Source: Methylocystis sp. SC2 (lineage in GTDB: Bacteria; Pseudomonadota; Alphaproteobacteria; Rhizobiales; Beijerinckiaceae). Taken from it: DNA of 64,000 bases. Made by a program: the position numbers and the translations under genes. Location of the stretch: the NCBI RefSeq assembly GCF_000304315.1, contig NC_018485.1:528501-592500 (forward strand), given 5' to 3'. Each line of letters starts with the position of its first letter. Positions within the stretch are counted from its first letter, which is position 1. Of this stretch, positions 60,233 through 64,000 are shown piece after piece. The notes under the pieces are model-generated. The model did no database searches, was not told the DNA's origin, and worked only from the letters and a program-made list of their open reading frames with translations.

Positions 60233-61434
60233 GCCTCCTGCAGAAGACGCTCGAAACAGTCGAAATGATTGTCGGTCGGGGCGACGCCGTGCGCCTGCTC
60301 AAAAGCTTCGCGAAACAAATCCGTCGGTTTGCGCTCGGCAAGGCGCAGCGGCGTCGGGGCCGCCGCCGGCGCTTGCGTCCGCTCGACGCTGGTCGAAACG
60401 ACGCGCAGCGGGAATTTCTCGCAAATGGCGTCGAGCTCGGCTTTTAATCCAACGGCTGGGCCGTCGACACTGACCGCGAGATGCGCGAAGGGCCAGGCGT
60501 CTATCGGCGCCGAAGCGTCCAAATCGAGCGCCGCAAGCGCGGACTCAAGTTCAGCAAGGCGCAAAGCGCCGCTCGCCGGCGCCCGCAAATGACGGACGGG
60601 GCGGATGATCGGCGCATGTTCGACGACAACGGCGCCGCTGTCATCGACTTCGACGATGCTGACCCCATGCGCATAGCCGATCTCGGTCTTCGACATGGGA
60701 ATGAGCGAGCCGGAGTAGCGGATCGTCTCGCGGCCAATGGATTGCGGACGATGCAGATGGCCAAGCGCAACATAAGCGATATCGGGCGAAAACATGTCGG
60801 ACGGAAGGGCGTGTTCGCCGCCGACGAGAATCCGTCGTTCTGACCCTTCCGATTCGAGCGCGCCCGCGACATGAAGATGGCCGGTGACGATGAGCGGCGC
60901 CGCGCCGATGTCGCGCCGCGCGCTTTCGACCGCCTCGCGATAGGCCTCGCGCACGGCGCTGGCGGCGCCGCCTCCGCTCGTTACGGGCAGATCCACCGCG
61001 CGCGGATAAGGCAACGCGAGCAAATATGCGCCAATTCCGCCGCTGGCGTCGCGGATCGGCGAAAGATGCGCGCGGGCGTCGAAGGCGCCGTCGCGACGCG
61101 CAAAGGCCCCGATCGAAACGACGTCCGCCATCTCGAACAAGGCGCGCGGCGCTTCGAGTCGCGCCGCCGGGTCATGATTGCCGGCGACGAGCGCGATGCG
61201 CGCATGCGGACAGGCGACGCGCAAGTCGCGCAATGTGTCATAGAGCAGCCGCTGGGCGTCGGCGGAAGGATTGAGGCTGTCAAAAACGTCGCCCGCCACG
61301 ATGACGGCGTCGACCGCCCGGTCCCGGGCGATGGCGACAAGCTGCGCCAGCGCGTCGCGGTGCTCGGCGTCGCGCGACCAGCCCTGCAGCGTCGCGCCCA
61401 AATGCCAGTCGGCCGTGTGAAGAAGGCGAATCAC
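60229..61434 (-). CDS. sbcD: Nuclease SbcCD subunit D
   Basis: A 401-residue metallophosphoesterase nuclease: LLHTADWHLG, VIVAGDVFDSLNPS, LVAGNHDPAARLEA, IVTGHLHVAG and YVALGHLHRPQ hold the metal ligands. It forms the SbcCD complex with the next gene. I place the start at GTG 61434 (VIRLLHTADWHLG), the usual N-terminus; a TTG at 61470 would add 12 residues. Confidence 0.94.
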   Translation of the reverse strand: MIRLLHTADWHLGATLQGWSRDAEHRDALAQLVAIARDRAVDAVIVAGDVFDSLNPSADAQRLLYDTLRDLRVACPHARIALVAGNHDPAARLEAPRALFEMADVVSIGAFARRDGAFDARAHLSPIRDASGGIGAYLLALPYPRAVDLPVTSGGGAASAVREAYREAVESARRDIGAAPLIVTGHLHVAGALESEGSERRILVGGEHALPSDMFSPDIAYVALGHLHRPQSIGRETIRYSGSLIPMSKTEIGYAHGVSIVEVDDSGAVVVEHAPIIRPVRHLRAPASGALRLAELESALAALDLDASAPIDAWPFAHLAVSVDGPAVGLKAELDAICEKFPLRVVSTSVERTQAPAAAPTPLRLAERKPTDLFREAFEQAHGVAPTDNHFDCFERLLQEA

Positions 61435-61809
61435 TCCAGCAGTAGGCAACAGGCCGTCGGCGGTGGGCAAGGGCCAGGCTTGGCCGCGCTGGCGTGGGGC
61501 GAATAATCCGCGGTTTTCGCCTCGATCTCACAGCCAGGGACGAGCGGCGAAGCGGCGCGCGGCGATAGATCAGCATAGCAGTCGTCGAAACAAAGACATA
61601 CCGATTACTTTTGAGATCCCGGCCGCTTCTTGCAGCTTACTGTTTCACCAGCGTTTATCGCGTTCAGAAGGCGAAGCCGTCCTCCGCGGCGGACGGCGCG
61701 GCGCGGGCCTTCACAAGCCTGTCGTCGTGCCTGTAAAATATGCGCCATCGCAAAGGGCTGGACCTTGGCGCGGTCCGACAGGCCCCTCCTCAATCCGAGA
61801 GGAAGCAGG
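61435..61809. other. Divergent gap between sbcD and the HNH gene
   Basis: About 375 bases. It should hold the promoters of sbcDC and the HNH endonuclease. A CAGTAGGCAACAGG/GTCGGCGGTGGGCAA stretch near 61440-61470 resembles the CGGCAGT-type repeat at 42627. A TTTCTTGCAGC segment and an AT-rich patch (61590-61650) are present. No gene is convincing here. Confidence 0.45.
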
Positions 61810-62382
61810 GTGACTGCACACTTTCGTCAACAGACCGTGTCGCCACAGGCGTGCCCCGCGCTCGTGCTCAACGCCGACTACCGGCCGCTGAGCTACTATC
61901 CGCTCTCGCTGTGGGGGTGGCAGGACGCGATCAAGGCGGTCTTTCTTGATCGCGTGAACATCGTCTCGGAATACGACAAGACCGTCAAAAGCCCCAGCTT
62001 CGAGATGCGTCTGCCCTCGGTCGTGTCGCTCAAAGAATATGTGCGGCCGACCCGTCAGCCGGCGTTCACGCGGTTCAACGTGTTCCTGCGCGATCGCTTC
62101 ACCTGCCAATATTGCGGAGAACATGAGGAACTGACGTTCGATCACGTCATTCCTCGATCGAAGGGAGGCGCGACGACGTGGGAAAACGTCGTCGCGGCGT
62201 GTTCGCCGTGCAATCTGCGCAAGGGCGACCGCCTGCCGAAGGAGGCGCATATGTCGCCGGCGCAGGCGCCCTTTCAGCCGAGCGTCGCCGACCTGCATCG
62301 CAACGGCCGGCTGTTTCCGCCCAATTACCTGCACGAAAGCTGGATGGACTATCTCTACTGGGATTCGGTGCTCGAACCATAG
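61810..62382 (+). CDS. HNH endonuclease
   Basis: A 190-residue protein. The HNH motif is complete: FTCQYCGEHEELTFDHVIPRSKGGATTWENVVAACSPCNLRKGDRL, with two CxxC zinc pairs (CQYC, CSPC). The N-terminus (PALVLNADYRPLSYYPLSLWGWQDAIKAVFLDRVNIV) is the one seen in the widespread chromosomal HNH family of alphaproteobacteria. The target is unknown, and a housekeeping role is likely because it is broadly conserved. The start is GTG 61810 with GGAAGCAGG upstream. Confidence 0.92.
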   Translation: MTAHFRQQTVSPQACPALVLNADYRPLSYYPLSLWGWQDAIKAVFLDRVNIVSEYDKTVKSPSFEMRLPSVVSLKEYVRPTRQPAFTRFNVFLRDRFTCQYCGEHEELTFDHVIPRSKGGATTWENVVAACSPCNLRKGDRLPKEAHMSPAQAPFQPSVADLHRNGRLFPPNYLHESWMDYLYWDSVLEP

Positions 62383-62409
62383 CTTGGCGCGCCAGGAAAG
62401 ACGGCTCCA

Positions 62410-62922
62410 ATGATGCGCCGAATCGTGATCATGGCTTTCGGCTTCGTCCTCGCCGTCGGCGTCGGGGCCATTTTTCTTATCGTCTCGGCGCTTGTCGACC
62501 CGGCGACGCGGGAAGCGGGGTTTGCCGCCGCGACGTCCGGCCTCTTCGCCTTCGTCGAAGAAGATGCGCGCGCCGGCGGATGGACCGATCCTCTGGCGAC
62601 ATTCGGATTCATCGTTTGGTCGATGATCATCGCCACCTGCGTCGCGCCGCTCGCGGTCGCGGCGTTGATCGGCGAGATCGCCGGCGCACGCTCGCTCCTC
62701 TGGTATTCGGGCGCGAGCGCGACGCTCGCCGGCGCGTCGCCGTGGATCGCCCGCGCGGCGATGGGACTTGATCGCGCCCGCGAAGCGAGCCCGCTCGAAT
62801 TAAGAATCGCGCTGCTGTTTTTTCTGACCGGCGCGATGGCGGGGTCGATTTACTGGTTGATCGCCGCGCCGCCGCCCGCTCGTCGGATGGCGCGCCCCAA
62901 TCCGCCGCTCGGCGACGTTTAA
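62410..62922 (+). CDS. Membrane protein of unknown function
   Basis: A 170-residue protein with four predicted helices (~5-28, 62-90, 95-115, 130-152) and a short Pro/Arg tail. It starts MMRRIVIMAFGFVLAVGVGAIFLIVSALVDP. No family motif that I know. It follows the HNH gene by 27 bases on the same strand. Confidence 0.75.
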   Translation: MMRRIVIMAFGFVLAVGVGAIFLIVSALVDPATREAGFAAATSGLFAFVEEDARAGGWTDPLATFGFIVWSMIIATCVAPLAVAALIGEIAGARSLLWYSGASATLAGASPWIARAAMGLDRAREASPLELRIALLFFLTGAMAGSIYWLIAAPPPARRMARPNPPLGDV

Positions 62923-63188
62923 CGCGCAGCATGCCCGGGGGAAGCGGCGCGAATAGACGCGAGCGCCTCGCAATTATTTTCGCGCGAGACATCCGGCAAA
63001 TCGCCGGCCATCTGAACCAGCGCCCAGTCGCAAGACTCCTGCATGCTCGAGATCTTATCCATGCTCATGGCGCGCGCAGACGCGCGAATGAAGCAAGCGA
63101 ACGAAGCAAGAATGAGCGCGGAAACGATCATTGCGCCAGGGAGCGCGTGATCTCCATTTGTCAATTCGTCGAGTGAACTGAGGGGCAT
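62919..63188 (-). CDS. Possible small membrane protein
   Basis: An 89-residue frame with one helix (~18-38, AMIVSALILASFACFIRASA) and a soluble tail. It overlaps the end of the convergent membrane protein gene by four bases. No homologue recognised; the start is uncertain. It fills an otherwise empty gap with plausible composition, but it may not be a gene. Confidence 0.4.
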   Translation of the reverse strand: MPLSSLDELTNGDHALPGAMIVSALILASFACFIRASARAMSMDKISSMQESCDWALVQMAGDLPDVSRENNCEALASIRAASPGHAAR

Positions 63189-63208
63189 AGGCGATCATGA
63201 CGCGGACG

Positions 63209-63239
63209 CCGGAAGTCCCCGGATTTTCTTGGACTCCGG
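63209..63239. repeat. Small hairpin upstream of the last gene
   Basis: Arms CCGGAAGTCC and GGACTCCGG (one bulged A) enclose CCGGATTTTCTT, with outer GACGC/GCGTC bases extending the stem. It lies about 50 bases before the final gene start. Confidence 0.45.
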
Positions 63240-63285
63240 CGGCGTCAGGATTGACGCCAAAAGCCGGAAGTGCTCTTAACCGACC

Positions 63286-64000
63286 ATGGCAGACTACCAT
63301 TCTCTGATCGCGAGAGCGGTCGCCGCTCTGCCGCAGTCCACGCCGGACACGCGCCAAGCGGTCTATGAACGCGCCCGCAAGGCGTTGTTCAATCAGTTGC
63401 GCGGCATTCAGCCGCCGGTCGCGGAAGCCGACATCGCCGCCGAGGGCCGCGCGCTCGAAGACGCGATCCAGCAAGTCGAAACGGAGCGCGCCGCAAAGGA
63501 GGCGCAAGCGACACGGCCTCTCGATGGGATGTCTGCGCCGCCGCGCAAGCCACATCCGATCAGCACGGCCAAACCCGTCGAGCGCGCGCCGAGCGATGGC
63601 GCAGAATCGACCAGGCGCGATGCGCCGCACTCCTCGGTCGCGGGCGACGACGATGTCCCGCTGCGCGAACCTCAGAGGCCGCCAGCGCCGCTGCCGCCGG
63701 CGCCGAGGCCGCAGCGCTCGAAGCGTCTCATTCTGTCCGTCGCCGGCGTCGTCGTGGCGCTCGTGGCGGTCGTCGGAACGCTCGCCTGGCAGCTTCGCGA
63801 GCAGCCCGAGGATTTGGCCAAGCTGAAACCGGAGCAGTCGCCCTCCAACGGACCTGAAAGCGGCAAGATCAACGATCGCGTCGGACGCGAAAGGGAGCCG
63901 GTCAAAGCGTCGACTCCGCGCGCTCCCGCCGTGCCAGTGGCGCAAAAGGCGGAGATGTGGGTCGGCTCGCTCACCGAGCCCACGAAAGTCGATAAAATCT
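63286..64000 (+). CDS. Conserved membrane protein with disordered linker (3' end cut by window)
   Basis: At least 238 residues; runs off the window. The N-terminal helical region (MADYHSLIARAVAALPQSTPDTRQAVYERARKALFNQLRGIQPPVAEADI) is a conserved start that I have seen in Hyphomicrobiales proteins of unknown function. A long Pro/Arg-rich disordered segment follows, then one membrane helix (~146-164, LILSVAGVVVALVAVVGTLAW) and the beginning of a periplasmic region. Function unknown. Confidence 0.8.
   Translation, partial: MADYHSLIARAVAALPQSTPDTRQAVYERARKALFNQLRGIQPPVAEADIAAEGRALEDAIQQVETERAAKEAQATRPLDGMSAPPRKPHPISTAKPVERAPSDGAESTRRDAPHSSVAGDDDVPLREPQRPPAPLPPAPRPQRSKRLILSVAGVVVALVAVVGTLAWQLREQPEDLAKLKPEQSPSNGPESGKINDRVGREREPVKASTPRAPAVPVAQKAEMWVGSLTEPTKVDKI

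Noticed and set aside
58331..60268. 645-residue frame on the plus strand
   Set aside because: Antisense to sbcC, whose zinc hook, signature and Walker motifs are clear. No domain in the plus-strand reading.

Overview
The window is about 64 kb of GC-rich DNA from an alphaproteobacterium, most likely of the order Hyphomicrobiales (Rhizobiales). The support is the gene neighbourhoods: a run of CysQ-like phosphatase, DUF4170, waaA, lpxK and DUF2093; divergent yqeY and carA; an FzlA-like protein near queG; a DUF6101 protein; and a GAF/HisKA_2 sensor kinase. A methanotroph of the Methylocystaceae would fit the nitrogenase-associated ArsC-like protein, the rubrerythrin/Fe-S oxidoreductase pair and the OprP-type porins, but no methane oxidation gene is present, so the family is inference. 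Nearly every base is in a convincing gene. I see no transposase, integrase, prophage or CRISPR array.

Layout. 1-8.8 kb: a cut-off Fe-S oxidoreductase with rubrerythrin, an O-methyltransferase, der with a YfgM-like TPR protein, a lipoprotein sorbosone-dehydrogenase homologue, a DUF72 protein and an EEP-family phosphatase/nuclease. 8.9-13.7 kb: a DHA2 drug exporter divergent from its TetR regulator, which is translationally coupled to an unknown protein, then rlmN and an SGNH hydrolase. 13.7-20 kb: DsbB-like and YqaA-like membrane proteins, a tRNA-Leu(CAA), and a 1213-residue P-type ATPase whose C-terminus is a complete HlyD-like periplasmic adaptor. A nitrogenase-associated ArsC-like protein and a SIMPL protein follow. 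20-32 kb: fzlA-like, sensor kinase, queG, a polytopic membrane protein coupled to a WD40 protein, a broken thiD fragment followed by DUF4336 and intact thiD, yqeY/carA, and a DUF2975/HTH pair with a clear operator.

32-48 kb: a mazEF-type toxin-antitoxin pair under a long palindrome, dapF and mtaB, a second sorbosone-dehydrogenase homologue, a PRC-barrel protein with a candidate EcfG promoter, a TerC-family protein, rpsU, and a zinc locus. The zinc locus has a Zur-like box, a 58-residue membrane ORF, znuC, znuB, znuA and a His-rich COG0523 GTPase. Lipid A genes follow. 48.5-56.2 kb is an envelope-uptake region with two OprO/OprP-like porins flanking an unrelated porin and a PKHD-type Fe(II) dioxygenase, plus a 1-kb gene-free stretch that is AT-rich at one end and hairpin-rich at the other. 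56.4-64 kb: sbcC and sbcD, an HNH endonuclease and conserved proteins of unknown function, the last cut by the window edge.

The most unusual items are the P-type ATPase/adaptor fusion, the gene-free stretch between the second porin and the dioxygenase, the compact zinc locus, and the thiD remnant.
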